This document shows positions 1-6,374 of a stretch of 7,667 nt of DNA, piece by piece; positions within the stretch are counted from its first letter, which is position 1, and each line of letters opens with the position of its first letter. The DNA is from Verrucomicrobiota bacterium. Its GTDB lineage: Bacteria; Verrucomicrobiota; Verrucomicrobiia; Limisphaerales; UBA11358. The stretch spans positions 1 through 7,667 of the forward strand of contig JAJPKI010000154.1 of the NCBI GenBank assembly GCA_021323835.1, read 5' to 3'. A program made the position numbers and the translations under genes. Below the pieces are notes generated by a model. It was not told the DNA's origin. It ran no database searches and saw only the letters and a program-made list of their open reading frames with translations.

Positions 1-1165
1 GATACGGGTCGCCGGTGAAAACAATTTTCGTTCCGTTGCCGACGCGCGTGATAATCGTCTTCGCTTCGAGCGGCGTGAGATTTTGCGCCTCGTCAATAAT
101 CATGAACTGGTTCGCGATGCTGCGACCGCGGATGTAACTCAACGCCTCGACCACAATCGAGCCGCTGCGCATCAAATCGCCGCTGCGGCGATGGTCGTGA
201 CCCATGTTCAAATCGCTCAACATTTCCAGCGCGTCATGAATCGGCTGCATCCACGGCGCGAGCTTCTCTTCGAGCGAACCGGGAAGAAATCCCAGTTCCT
301 TGCCCATCGAAATGGTCGGGCGCGCCACGACGAGCCGGCGAAATTCTCTGTCCAAAACCGTGCGCTTCAATCCCGCCGCCATCGCCAAGAGCGTTTTTCC
401 CGTGCCCGCTTTGCCCATCAGCGTGACCAATTTGATTTTGTCGTCCAGCAACGCGTCGAAGGCGAAATGCTGTTCGCGATTGCGCGGTTTTATTCCCCAA
501 ACGCCTTCGCGACAATCCACGATGGGAATCAATTTCGTTCCCGTCGCGTCCACTTTCGTCAGCGCGGCTTTTTTCGGGTTTGTTTCGTCCTGCAACGCGC
601 AGTATTCATTCGGCGAATATTTTTTGCCGCTGTCCAATTCAAATTCGCCCTCCGCGCGAAACGACGCAATTTTCGACGGCGCCACGGACATTTCCATCAT
701 GCCCGTGTAAAGGTCGGTGAGAAAAACGCGGTCGGTTTCGTAATCTTCCGCCGCGAGCCCCAGCGCATCGGCCTTGATGCGCAAATTAATATCTTTGCTC
801 ACCAGCACCGTCGGATTTTTCGGCTGCGCCTTTTGGATGCCCGCAGCCATCGCCAGAATCCGGTTGTCCACCGAATGCGCGTCCAGCCCGTGATGGTCGC
901 CGTTGACGCCGTTCTTGTAAAAAACGATTTTCAAATGGCCGCCGTTCGGCAATTTCACGCCTTCGTTCAAATGCCCTTCACCGCGATAACTGTCGAGCAT
1001 GCGCGAAACCTGCCGCGCGTTTTGGCCCAGCTCCGTGGATTCGCGCTTGAACCGGTCCATCTCCTCGATGACTTCGATGGGAATCAGAACCTGGTTGTCG
1101 GCGAAATTAAGGAGCGAATTCGGGTCGTGAAGGAGAACGTTCGTGTCGAGAATATAATTTTTCAT
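1..1165 (-). CDS. PIN domain-PhoH family ATPase (3' end outside window)
   Basis: Two-domain protein: an N-terminal PIN (ribonuclease-type) domain followed by a PhoH P-loop ATPase. The first residues read MKNYILDTNVLLHDPNSL, with the conserved PIN acidic residue D7 and further acidic residues near E31 and D37. The Walker A motif is GKAGTGKT at residues 251-258, and the Walker B motif is MIIDEAQN with D358-E359. The visible part is 388 codons and ends in TGDPY, a motif of the PhoH core, so only the C-terminal part is missing. Proteins of this architecture (mycobacterial PhoH2, Bacillus YlaK-like) are cytoplasmic; PhoH2 is described as an ATP-dependent RNA helicase with ribonuclease activity, so RNA turnover is the likely role. 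The ATG at 1165 is the start because the PIN motif begins immediately after it; no Shine-Dalgarno motif precedes it. The gene appears to stand alone, 87 bp beyond the lipoprotein gene to its right. Family is certain; exact substrate is not. Confidence 0.93.
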   Translation of the reverse strand, partial: MKNYILDTNVLLHDPNSLLNFADNQVLIPIEVIEEMDRFKRESTELGQNARQVSRMLDSYRGEGHLNEGVKLPNGGHLKIVFYKNGVNGDHHGLDAHSVDNRILAMAAGIQKAQPKNPTVLVSKDINLRIKADALGLAAEDYETDRVFLTDLYTGMMEMSVAPSKIASFRAEGEFELDSGKKYSPNEYCALQDETNPKKAALTKVDATGTKLIPIVDCREGVWGIKPRNREQHFAFDALLDDKIKLVTLMGKAGTGKTLLAMAAGLKRTVLDREFRRLVVARPTISMGKELGFLPGSLEEKLAPWMQPIHDALEMLSDLNMGHDHRRSGDLMRSGSIVVEALSYIRGRSIANQFMIIDEAQNLTPLEAKTIITRVGNGTKIVFTGDPY

Positions 1166-1211
1166 CCAGCTACGCCGCCAAGATACGCCGTTACGCGCCC
1201 GGCGACAATAA

Positions 1212-1233
1212 TTTTCAAAAATTTAATTGAAAA
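1212..1233. repeat. AT-rich inverted repeat, 7-bp arms, between lipoprotein and phoH
   Basis: TTTTCAA at 1212-1218 is mirrored exactly by TTGAAAA at 1227-1233 around an 8-base A/T centre. It lies about 20 bp past the stop of the lipoprotein gene and about 50 bp upstream of the PhoH start, both on the minus strand. It could be a weak transcript-end hairpin or an operator for the PhoH gene. There is only one G-C pair per stem and no clean U-run, so a terminator call is not supported. The rest of this 87-bp gap holds two copies of TACGCCG (1171-1177 and 1184-1190) and nothing else I recognise. Confidence 0.3.
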
Positions 1234-1252
1234 GATTGGGAAACAAATTAAC

Positions 1253-1684
1253 TCAATTTACTGTTTGTAAAAATTCCTGTTTAGGCAAGCGATTGAATTG
1301 ATCTTCTGTTCCTACAAAAAATTCTCCATATATAATTTCTTTTTGACCGGCTTTTTGTGTCATTCCATTGCCTTCGCCCCAAATAAGTCCACCTTTACCA
1401 GAAATGGTCTCTGGAATCGGCGTTCTAGAATTACCAACGTAATAATATTCATCTTTTGCCCCGCCCTCTTGCATTTTTGAACTTGTAAAAAATCGACCGT
1501 CTTTTCCAATTTTGAAAATCAATTTTCCACTTTCTTTCGGTAGCGGTGGATAATTAGTGTTTTCGTATTCAATCAAAACCCAACCTGTAAATCCTTCAGG
1601 CACTTCATAAACACACGGCGTTCGCGCTTGTTCACAACCGGTAATTACGATTGCACAAACAATTGCTAGAAGAAAACTTTTCAT
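1253..1684 (-). CDS. Small putative lipoprotein, function unknown
   Basis: 143-residue protein with a signal peptide (MKSF, then a hydrophobic stretch) ending in the lipobox ITGC; C17 would be the lipidated cysteine, so the mature protein is probably membrane-anchored and faces the cell envelope. The mature part starts with a short VYEVPEGFTGWVLIEY stretch; this 'VPEG-x-x-GWV' opening resembles small uncharacterised proteins grouped as DUF6843, an attribution from memory that needs a profile search. No catalytic motif is visible. There is a C10 in the signal peptide and one more cysteine, C24, in the mature chain. The ATG at 1684 is fixed by the signal peptide. The gene is strikingly AT-rich: a hand count gives about 38% G+C over 1261-1680, against about 60-70% in sampled stretches of the PhoH and HAD genes. 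It is divergent from the FmdB gene. It is probably expressed, since the reading frame is intact and the lipobox is good, but its function is unknown. Confidence 0.8.
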   Translation of the reverse strand: MKSFLLAIVCAIVITGCEQARTPCVYEVPEGFTGWVLIEYENTNYPPLPKESGKLIFKIGKDGRFFTSSKMQEGGAKDEYYYVGNSRTPIPETISGKGGLIWGEGNGMTQKAGQKEIIYGEFFVGTEDQFNRLPKQEFLQTVN

Positions 1685-1729
1685 TTCGATGCGTCAATTT
1701 ATTAATAGCGAACAAGAATTTGTCGAGAA

Positions 1730-1759
1730 TTGATTGAACTTTTTATTCATCGGCATAAT
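1730..1759 (+). promoter_or_regulatory. Candidate sigma70-type promoter for the FmdB gene
   Basis: TTGATT (1730-1735) and CATAAT (1754-1759) match the -35 and -10 consensus at four and five of six bases, with an 18-bp spacer. The -10 ends only 8 bp before the ATG at 1768, so a start of transcription at normal distance would produce a transcript with almost no leader. This agrees with the lack of any Shine-Dalgarno sequence there. The call is by eye; AT-rich gaps often throw up such matches. Confidence 0.35.
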
Positions 1760-1767
1760 TTATTGCC

Positions 1768-1995
1768 ATGCCGATTTACGAATTCCATTGCGCCAAATGC
1801 GAGCGCGACAGCGAAATCCTCGTCCGCTCGACCGATTGGAAGAACGCCGAATGCCCGCATTGCGGCTCAAAGAAATTGTCCAAGAAATTTTCCACCTTCG
1901 CCTCCGCCAATTCCGGCGATTCAGGGACTCGCGGAGCTCGTCCCTCCGGCGGCGGCGGCCATTCCTGCGGCGGCGGTGGATGCGGCTGCCATTGA
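1768..1995 (+). CDS. FmdB-family zinc ribbon protein
   Basis: 75-residue protein beginning MPIYEFHCAKCERDSEIL, which is the standard opening of the FmdB (CxxC_CxxC_SSSS) family. Two CxxC knuckles, C8/C11 and C29/C32 (CPHCGSKK), form the expected zinc ribbon, followed by the usual KKFSTF segment. The C-terminal tail from about residue 61 is almost only Gly, Cys and His (H65, C67, C72, C74, H75), a second possible metal-binding patch also common in this family. FmdB was named for a proposed regulator of formamidase in Methylophilus, but most members have no tested function, so a cytoplasmic metal-binding or regulatory role is as far as one can go. The length is typical. The ATG at 1768 is chosen because MPIYE is the family N-terminus. 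The Gly codons make a GGC-rich run near 1949-1980. The gene is single, convergent with the menaquinone cluster. Confidence 0.92.
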   Translation: MPIYEFHCAKCERDSEILVRSTDWKNAECPHCGSKKLSKKFSTFASANSGDSGTRGARPSGGGGHSCGGGGCGCH

Positions 1996-2019
1996 ATTTA
2001 TTTCGTGGGAGACGACGTA

Positions 2020-2062
2020 AGGAGTCTCTAATTAATTTTTGAGTCTCGTTACCTCGACTCCT
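2020..2062. terminator. Inverted repeat in convergent gap, possible bidirectional terminator
   Basis: AGGAGTC at 2020-2026 pairs exactly with GACTCCT at 2056-2062 across a 29-base centre, in the 68-bp gap between the convergent FmdB and HAD genes. A second GAGTC at 2041-2045 could pair with the same right arm (GACTC 2056-2060), giving a tighter 5-bp stem with a 10-base loop. GAGTCTC occurs twice as a direct repeat (2022-2028, 2041-2047). The position fits a shared terminator, but there is no U-run directly after either stem, so this would not be a standard intrinsic terminator. Confidence 0.35.
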
Positions 2063-2063
2063 A

Positions 2064-2741
2064 CTATTTACAAATTTCTTTGGCGCTAATCTGCGTTAAA
2101 TCTTTCACCAGCCAATCCGGCTTGTGCTGTTTCAATTCATGATGCTTGGCGCCACCCGTCGCCACGGCTAAAACGCGCGCGCCGATAAATTTTCCGCACG
2201 CCACGTCAAATTGCGTGTCGCCCACCACGACGATTTCTTCCCGCCGCAAATGGTTGCCGATGATGCGCTGCCCGCGCTCGAACGCCGCCGCCGCGATGTA
2301 ATTGCGCTCCTCGTGGTCGTCCGCAAATCCGCCGAAATGAAACGGTTCCCACAAATCGTAGTGGCGCAATTTGATTTCCGCGCCGAGCCGGATGTTGCCC
2401 GTGAGCAGGCCCAGCACCGGCGGCTCCGGCAGCGCCTGCAAGTCGCGGATGAATTTCCGCACGCCGGGACATTCATGGCCGTTCATCTCGTGCATCACGC
2501 GGTCGAGACAAAATGCGTAGTGGTCGAAAAATTTTTTGAAATTCGGCGGTGTGGATTTGATGCCGTGATAGCCGAACAATTCGCGGACCAGGCTCACGTC
2601 CGTGCGCCCGGCGAATTTGACCATGTGCACGCCCTTGCGGGAATTGAACGCCGCCTCCAGTGTGCGCGCAAAAGCATTTTTGCCCGCGCCGCCGGTGTTG
2701 ACGAGCGTGCCGTCCACATCGAATAAAATTAATTTGGCCAT
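2064..2741 (-). CDS. HAD-superfamily hydrolase, phosphoglycolate phosphatase-like
   Basis: 225-residue cytoplasmic phosphatase of the haloacid dehalogenase superfamily, subfamily I, with an alpha-helical cap. Motif I is FDVDGTL with nucleophile D8 and acid/base D10. Motif II is LLTGN with T114, the motif III lysine is probably K124, and motif IV is VVVGDTQFDVACG with D175 and D179. The cap lies between about residues 17 and 90. The length matches Gph/PpaX-type phosphatases. The substrate cannot be read from sequence; phosphoglycolate or another small phosphomonoester is likely. The ATG at 2741 is fixed by the MAKLILFDVDGT start. It is the last gene of the minus-strand cluster, 6 bp after the mqnA stop, so it is very probably co-transcribed with it, yet no HAD step is known in the futalosine pathway. 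It may simply be a passenger. Confidence 0.9.
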   Translation of the reverse strand: MAKLILFDVDGTLVNTGGAGKNAFARTLEAAFNSRKGVHMVKFAGRTDVSLVRELFGYHGIKSTPPNFKKFFDHYAFCLDRVMHEMNGHECPGVRKFIRDLQALPEPPVLGLLTGNIRLGAEIKLRHYDLWEPFHFGGFADDHEERNYIAAAAFERGQRIIGNHLRREEIVVVGDTQFDVACGKFIGARVLAVATGGAKHHELKQHKPDWLVKDLTQISAKEICK

Positions 2742-2747
2742 GAAAAT

Positions 2748-3518
2748 TTAGCTGACGAACTTCGGCTCAAAAATTTTGCCGAGCTTGTGTTTTTTCAACA
2801 GCTCGCAAAATTTGGCGATGCCGCGTTTGGCATCTTCGGCGAGATTAAAGTTGATATGCCATTCAAAGTAATCGCGGCGGAAATTTTCATCGTATTCACG
2901 GCGCGTTTCAATGAGGTAATCCAAAGTTTCCATGCCGAATTTCTTGGCATCGGACAATTCGCGTCGCAGCGCTTTATTTTCAACGCCGCGCCGCAGCGCC
3001 CAAACGGCATACACAAATGGCAGGTGCGTCAAATCCGTCCACGCCGTGCCCAAATCAAAAATTTCGTGCGGATGCCGCGCGCGCTGGAAATCAATCGCCG
3101 GGTCGCCGATGAGCAGCACAAAATCTTTTTCCCACGCGACGCCATAATTTTCCAGCGGCTTGAATTTGGGTTTCAATCCGCGTTCAGCGAGCAGCACTTT
3201 CAACAAATTCACACTCGTGAGCGATGCTTTGTCGCAAAAAATTTCCTTCGCTTTTTCCAACGGCTTTTTGTGCGCGAGAATCACACTGTAAACTTCACCA
3301 AGCGACGCGATTGCCACGCCGTCGAGAATGTCGTAACGGTCGCTGAACAAAACTTCCGTGATGCTGACAAGCGCGGCATCCAATTCATCGCGCCGCAACA
3401 TTTCGGCGAGTTTGGCCGGCGTGGAAAAGATAAGTTCGCTCTCAATGCCGCGCGTCAACGGCGCGGCGTTCAGGTATTTCACCGAGCCGATGCGAAATTT
3501 TTTTTCTTCGCCGGACAT
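2748..3518 (-). CDS. mqnA: Chorismate dehydratase MqnA (menaquinone, futalosine pathway)
   Basis: MqnA removes water from chorismate to give 3-[(1-carboxyvinyl)oxy]benzoate, the first committed step of the futalosine pathway; it is a cytoplasmic enzyme with a periplasmic-binding-protein-like fold. The 256-residue product shows the family marks in order: RIGSVKYLNAAPL (residues 9-21), ALVSITEVL (49-57), LIGDPAID (136-143) and DLGTAW..LPFVYAVW (155-173). The length is typical. The frame is open further upstream to 3623, but those extra 35 codons lie inside the preceding lipoprotein gene and do not resemble the family, so the ATG at 3518 is preferred. That ATG sits one base after the TAA of the lipoprotein gene, suggesting coupled translation; a weak purine run (AAAAGAA) precedes it. 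Its presence next to mqnE confirms the pathway. Confidence 0.93.
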   Translation of the reverse strand: MSGEEKKFRIGSVKYLNAAPLTRGIESELIFSTPAKLAEMLRRDELDAALVSITEVLFSDRYDILDGVAIASLGEVYSVILAHKKPLEKAKEIFCDKASLTSVNLLKVLLAERGLKPKFKPLENYGVAWEKDFVLLIGDPAIDFQRARHPHEIFDLGTAWTDLTHLPFVYAVWALRRGVENKALRRELSDAKKFGMETLDYLIETRREYDENFRRDYFEWHINFNLAEDAKRGIAKFCELLKKHKLGKIFEPKFVS

Positions 3519-3519
3519 T

Positions 3520-4257
3520 TTATTCTTTTCGATAAATGATAAAACGGTCTTCTTCGTCTTGCGGCACGTTGATTTTGAAGCTCCGTTTGTTGCCGAGAAT
3601 AATCGGGATTTCGCGCCGCTCAAAATCGTCGAGGTAATATGTCAAAATATAACTGTCAGGCTCAAGTCCGCGGCGAATATCAATTCTTTTTGTGCCCGTC
3701 GGCCAAACCGGATTTCCGAATCCCAAAATAAATCCGACGAAATCGCGCCCGGCCATCGAATCATTTTTCATAATGCCGATGGTTTGAAAAACGAAGCCGC
3801 TGGAATGCCAAATGCCTTCAATCGGGTCGAGCTTGCCGGCATTGGCGGCAAGATAAGCGCGAAAATCTTCTTCCGAAATCGGAATGGATTCCCAAATATC
3901 AACGTAACGCAACAAATCCGCCGTGAGCCGGTAATTTGGATTTGCGAAATCGGGTTTTTCAATTGCAACCAATTTCACCGCATCCGCGCCAACTTCGCGC
4001 GCTTTCTTCAAAATTTTTTCCGTCTCCTTTCCCGCACTGCCGCCGAGCATCGTAAATTTTCCGGCGTTGATGGAAATCGTTCCGATAATTTCTGTCGGGC
4101 GCGGAATTTTTTGCTGCCCGGTATAAACGGGAATTGGATAACCGGCCGGCCTGGATTTTCCGGCAACACTTTGCGATTTGTAACTTACCGTTGTCGCGCA
4201 GCCGGTAAAAATGAAAACTAGGAGCAAAAAAAACGCGGCATTGATAAATGATTTCAT
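3520..4257 (-). CDS. Unrecognised lipoprotein inside the menaquinone cluster
   Basis: 245-residue protein with a signal peptide (MKSFINAAFFLLLVFIF) and lipobox FTGC, C20 being the lipidated cysteine, so it should be anchored in the cell envelope. Two parts are visible. Residues about 52-102 contain 'EIIGTISINAG' followed by 'KILKKAREVGADAV', an arrangement seen in small envelope lipoproteins that carry a GADAV helix. From about 144 (DPIEGIW) to the end the sequence alternates short polar and hydrophobic stretches typical of beta-strands (for example SYILTYYLDDFE), suggesting a beta-rich domain. I see no catalytic motif and do not recognise the family. Its ATG overlaps the mqnE stop (ATGA), and its stop is one base from the mqnA start, so it must be translated with them. 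A link to quinone metabolism is suggested only by position; it may be a lineage-specific insertion. Confidence 0.85.
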   Translation of the reverse strand: MKSFINAAFFLLLVFIFTGCATTVSYKSQSVAGKSRPAGYPIPVYTGQQKIPRPTEIIGTISINAGKFTMLGGSAGKETEKILKKAREVGADAVKLVAIEKPDFANPNYRLTADLLRYVDIWESIPISEEDFRAYLAANAGKLDPIEGIWHSSGFVFQTIGIMKNDSMAGRDFVGFILGFGNPVWPTGTKRIDIRRGLEPDSYILTYYLDDFERREIPIILGNKRSFKINVPQDEEDRFIIYRKE

Positions 4258-5429
4258 GCCGTTGCCAGATTATCTTCGAGAACTTTTGAACGGGAAGAAT
4301 CTTCGTTTGATTCGGTGGCCGCCTGCAAAGGCTTTTCCAAAACGCGAATCGGCTCGTAAAAAGTATTTCGCTGCACGGGAATTCTTCCGGCTTCACGAAT
4401 CGCCTTGAGCATGTCCATTTCCGTTTGCAATTGCGGCGAGGTTGCGCCCGCCATGTGAAAAATGTGTTCCTCAATAATCGTCCCGTGCAAATCGTCCGCG
4501 CCGTAGCTCAACGCCACTTGCGCAAGTTTTAATCCAAGTCCGACCCAATACGCCGTGATGTGGTCGAAGTTGTCCAAATAAATTCTGCTAACGGCAATCG
4601 TGCGCAGCGAATCGAATCCTGTCGGCGGTTTTTCGACGGGAATGTTATTGTCCACCGGCTGATACGCGAGCGGCACGAAACCGACAAAGCCGCGGGTCTC
4701 ATCCTGCAACGCGCGCAATTGCCGCAAATGGTCCACGCGGTCGGTGAGCGCCTCCACATGGCCGTAAAGCATCGTGCACGTGCTGCGACCGCCGAGCTTG
4801 TGCCAAATGCGATGCACGTCGAGATATTCCTCGGCGGATTCCTTGCCTTTGGCGATTTGCGAGCGAACGGTTTTGTTGAAAATTTCCGCGCCGCCGCCGG
4901 TGAGCGATTCGAGTCCGGCTTCTTTTAATTCAATCAGCGTCTGCTCAACGGATTTTTTTGCGAGCCACGCGAGGTGAAGAATTTCAATCGCGGTAAAGCA
5001 TTTCAATTGCAATCGCGAATCCAATTTTTTCAGCGCGCGCAGCATGTCCGTGTAATAGCTGAACGGCAGCGACGGATGCAGTCCGCCGACGATGTGTAAT
5101 TCCGTGATGCCGATTTTCAGCGCCTCACGCGCTTTCTCGACAATTTCTTCGGTGGAAAACTGGAAGCCGTCGGCGTCGCGTTTCTTGCGCGCGAACGAGC
5201 AGAACTGGCACGACAAAATGCAATAATTGGAATAATTGATGTAGCGATTGATGATGTAGCTCGCGCGATTGCCGACTTTTTTCTGCCGCGCAAAATCAGC
5301 GATGGCGCCGAGCGCGTTCAAATCTTTCGATTGAAACAGGCGCAACGCGTCATCTTCCGAAATGCGCACGTCAGCGGCGACTTTGTAGTAAATGTCGCGC
5401 AGTTCGCTTCGTTCAACGAAAAAATTCAC
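4254..5429 (-). CDS. mqnE: Aminofutalosine synthase MqnE (radical SAM)
   Basis: Radical SAM enzyme that joins 3-[(1-carboxyvinyl)oxy]benzoate to the adenosyl part of SAM to form 6-amino-6-deoxyfutalosine, the second futalosine-pathway step. The CxxxCxxC cluster motif is C70, C74, C77 (NYCILSCQFCSF) and would hold the [4Fe-4S] cluster. MqnE rather than the related MqnC is indicated by ELHIVGGLHP (110-119), CFTAIEI (144-150), MLYGHVEALTDRVDHL (220-235) and DDLHGTIIEEHIFHMAGA (312-329); MqnC has different sequence at these places. The start is GTG at 5429, 42 bp after the prenyltransferase stop; an overlapping GTG two bases earlier leads straight to a stop. No Shine-Dalgarno motif is seen. The last 27 or so residues after VLEKP are acidic and polar and appear to extend past the usual family end. 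The TGA stop overlaps the next ATG. Confidence 0.94.
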   Translation of the reverse strand: MNFFVERSELRDIYYKVAADVRISEDDALRLFQSKDLNALGAIADFARQKKVGNRASYIINRYINYSNYCILSCQFCSFARKKRDADGFQFSTEEIVEKAREALKIGITELHIVGGLHPSLPFSYYTDMLRALKKLDSRLQLKCFTAIEILHLAWLAKKSVEQTLIELKEAGLESLTGGGAEIFNKTVRSQIAKGKESAEEYLDVHRIWHKLGGRSTCTMLYGHVEALTDRVDHLRQLRALQDETRGFVGFVPLAYQPVDNNIPVEKPPTGFDSLRTIAVSRIYLDNFDHITAYWVGLGLKLAQVALSYGADDLHGTIIEEHIFHMAGATSPQLQTEMDMLKAIREAGRIPVQRNTFYEPIRVLEKPLQAATESNEDSSRSKVLEDNLATA

Positions 5430-5471
5430 ACGATAGGTTTAACAGAAATTGCGCGTTTGGCAAAGTTGAGT

Positions 5472-6374
5472 TTAATGCCATTTAAATCCGCCTTGAAAAA
5501 TTACTTCAGCCGCAACGACGATAAGAAAAACGGCGCTGACGAGCGCGTTGAGACGAAAGAACGCAAGATTAATCCAATTCAAACTGCGTCGGCGCGCAAT
5601 CCAATGTTCCAGCACGAGGCAAATGACAATGATGAACCAGCCGATGGCGTAAGCGATGCAGCGCGGCCCAAAAGTGAGCACGCCGAACGCAAACAGCAAT
5701 CCGCACATGACCATGTGCGCAAGAAATGCCGCGGCGAGCGCATTTTTTTGTCCCCACGCAACGACGAGCGAGCGCAAGCCGTGTGATTTATCGAATTCAT
5801 AATCCTGCAGCGCATAAATGATGTCGAAACCAACAAGCCAAAGCACGACGGCGAATGCGAGAATTACCATTTGCAAAATTTCCAGTGACGAAATGTTTGA
5901 ACCTTTTACCGCCAGCCATGCGCCAATCGGCGCCAGTGCGAGCGCGATGCCAAGAAAAACGTGCGTGTAATCTGTAAATCGTTTTGTCAGTGAATAAAAA
6001 CAAATTACGATGAGCGCGACCGGCGAAAGGTAAAAGCAAATGGAATTCAGAAAACAACTCGCGAGAATAAATCCGAGCGCCGCCAAAATCCAAAGCGCAA
6101 TTGCATCGAGCAAAGAAATTTCTCCCGTTGGCAAATGGCGATTTTTTGTGCGCGGATTTAGCGCATCGAATTTTCTATCCACGATTCGATTGAACGCCAT
6201 TGCGCACGTGCGCGCGCAAACCATCGCCGCGAGAATCAGTCCAAATGTTTTCCAGCCGGGCCAGCCGCGATTGTTGCGCGCAGCGACCATCATCGCCGCC
6301 AGTGCAAACGGCAAAGCGAAAATGGTGTGTGAGAAGCGAACGAAACTTCCCCATTTTTGAATCGTTGAAATCAT
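5472..6374 (-). CDS. mqnP: UbiA-family prenyltransferase, probable MqnP (menaquinone)
   Basis: 300-residue integral membrane aromatic prenyltransferase. The first Asp-rich motif is NRIVDRKFD (N62, D66, D70) followed by NPRTKNRHLPTG, and the second is YALQDYEFD (D191, D195); these bind the magnesium-diphosphate of the polyprenyl donor. About eight or nine hydrophobic membrane segments can be seen (roughly 12-31, 41-60, 88-108, 111-130, 137-155, 163-185, 212-234, 238-257, 273-293). Family annotation alone would give '4-hydroxybenzoate polyprenyltransferase', but its place between ubiX and mqnE indicates that it prenylates the futalosine-pathway product 1,4-dihydroxy-6-naphthoate, as proposed for MqnP; this assignment is by context. 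The ATG at 6374 overlaps the ubiX stop (ATGA), so the two are translationally coupled. Length is normal and both motifs are intact. Confidence 0.9.
   Translation of the reverse strand: MISTIQKWGSFVRFSHTIFALPFALAAMMVAARNNRGWPGWKTFGLILAAMVCARTCAMAFNRIVDRKFDALNPRTKNRHLPTGEISLLDAIALWILAALGFILASCFLNSICFYLSPVALIVICFYSLTKRFTDYTHVFLGIALALAPIGAWLAVKGSNISSLEILQMVILAFAVVLWLVGFDIIYALQDYEFDKSHGLRSLVVAWGQKNALAAAFLAHMVMCGLLFAFGVLTFGPRCIAYAIGWFIIVICLVLEHWIARRRSLNWINLAFFRLNALVSAVFLIVVAAEVIFQGGFKWH

Noticed and set aside
1171..1200. TACGCCG direct repeat upstream of the PhoH gene as a regulatory or CRISPR-like repeat
   Set aside because: Only two exact copies 6 bp apart, no spacers of constant length and no further copies nearby; too little to call.
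83..1270. Long plus-strand open frame (395 codons) opposite the PhoH gene
   Set aside because: It is antisense to a clearly conserved PIN-PhoH frame, is rich in Arg, His and Gln as expected from a shadow frame, and has no recognisable domain.
1949..1980. GGC-rich run as a microsatellite
   Set aside because: It encodes the Gly-rich tail usual in FmdB proteins and is interrupted, so coding explains it.
1730..2042. Two overlapping plus-strand frames around the FmdB gene (1730-2020 and 1734-2042)
   Set aside because: Both are Pro/Ala- or Arg-rich shadow translations of the GC-rich FmdB codons; only the 1768-1995 frame has the zinc ribbon.
2787..3539. 250-codon plus-strand open frame opposite mqnA
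   Set aside because: It mirrors the mqnA codons; the minus strand carries all MqnA motifs, so this frame is a by-product.
3519..3623. Upstream extension of MqnA to an earlier ATG (35 extra residues)
   Set aside because: The extension lies wholly inside the preceding lipoprotein gene, is Lys/Ser-rich and unlike any MqnA N-terminus; the ATG at 3518 fits the family and the operon junction.
3358..4221. 287-codon plus-strand open frame opposite the lipoprotein gene and the start of mqnA
   Set aside because: The minus strand has a signal peptide, a lipobox and exact junctions with its neighbours; the plus frame has none of these and a biased composition.
4254..5429. Calling the radical SAM gene mqnC or cofH
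   Set aside because: The HIVGGLHP, FTAIEI, MLYGH and DDLHGTIIEE stretches are those of MqnE.
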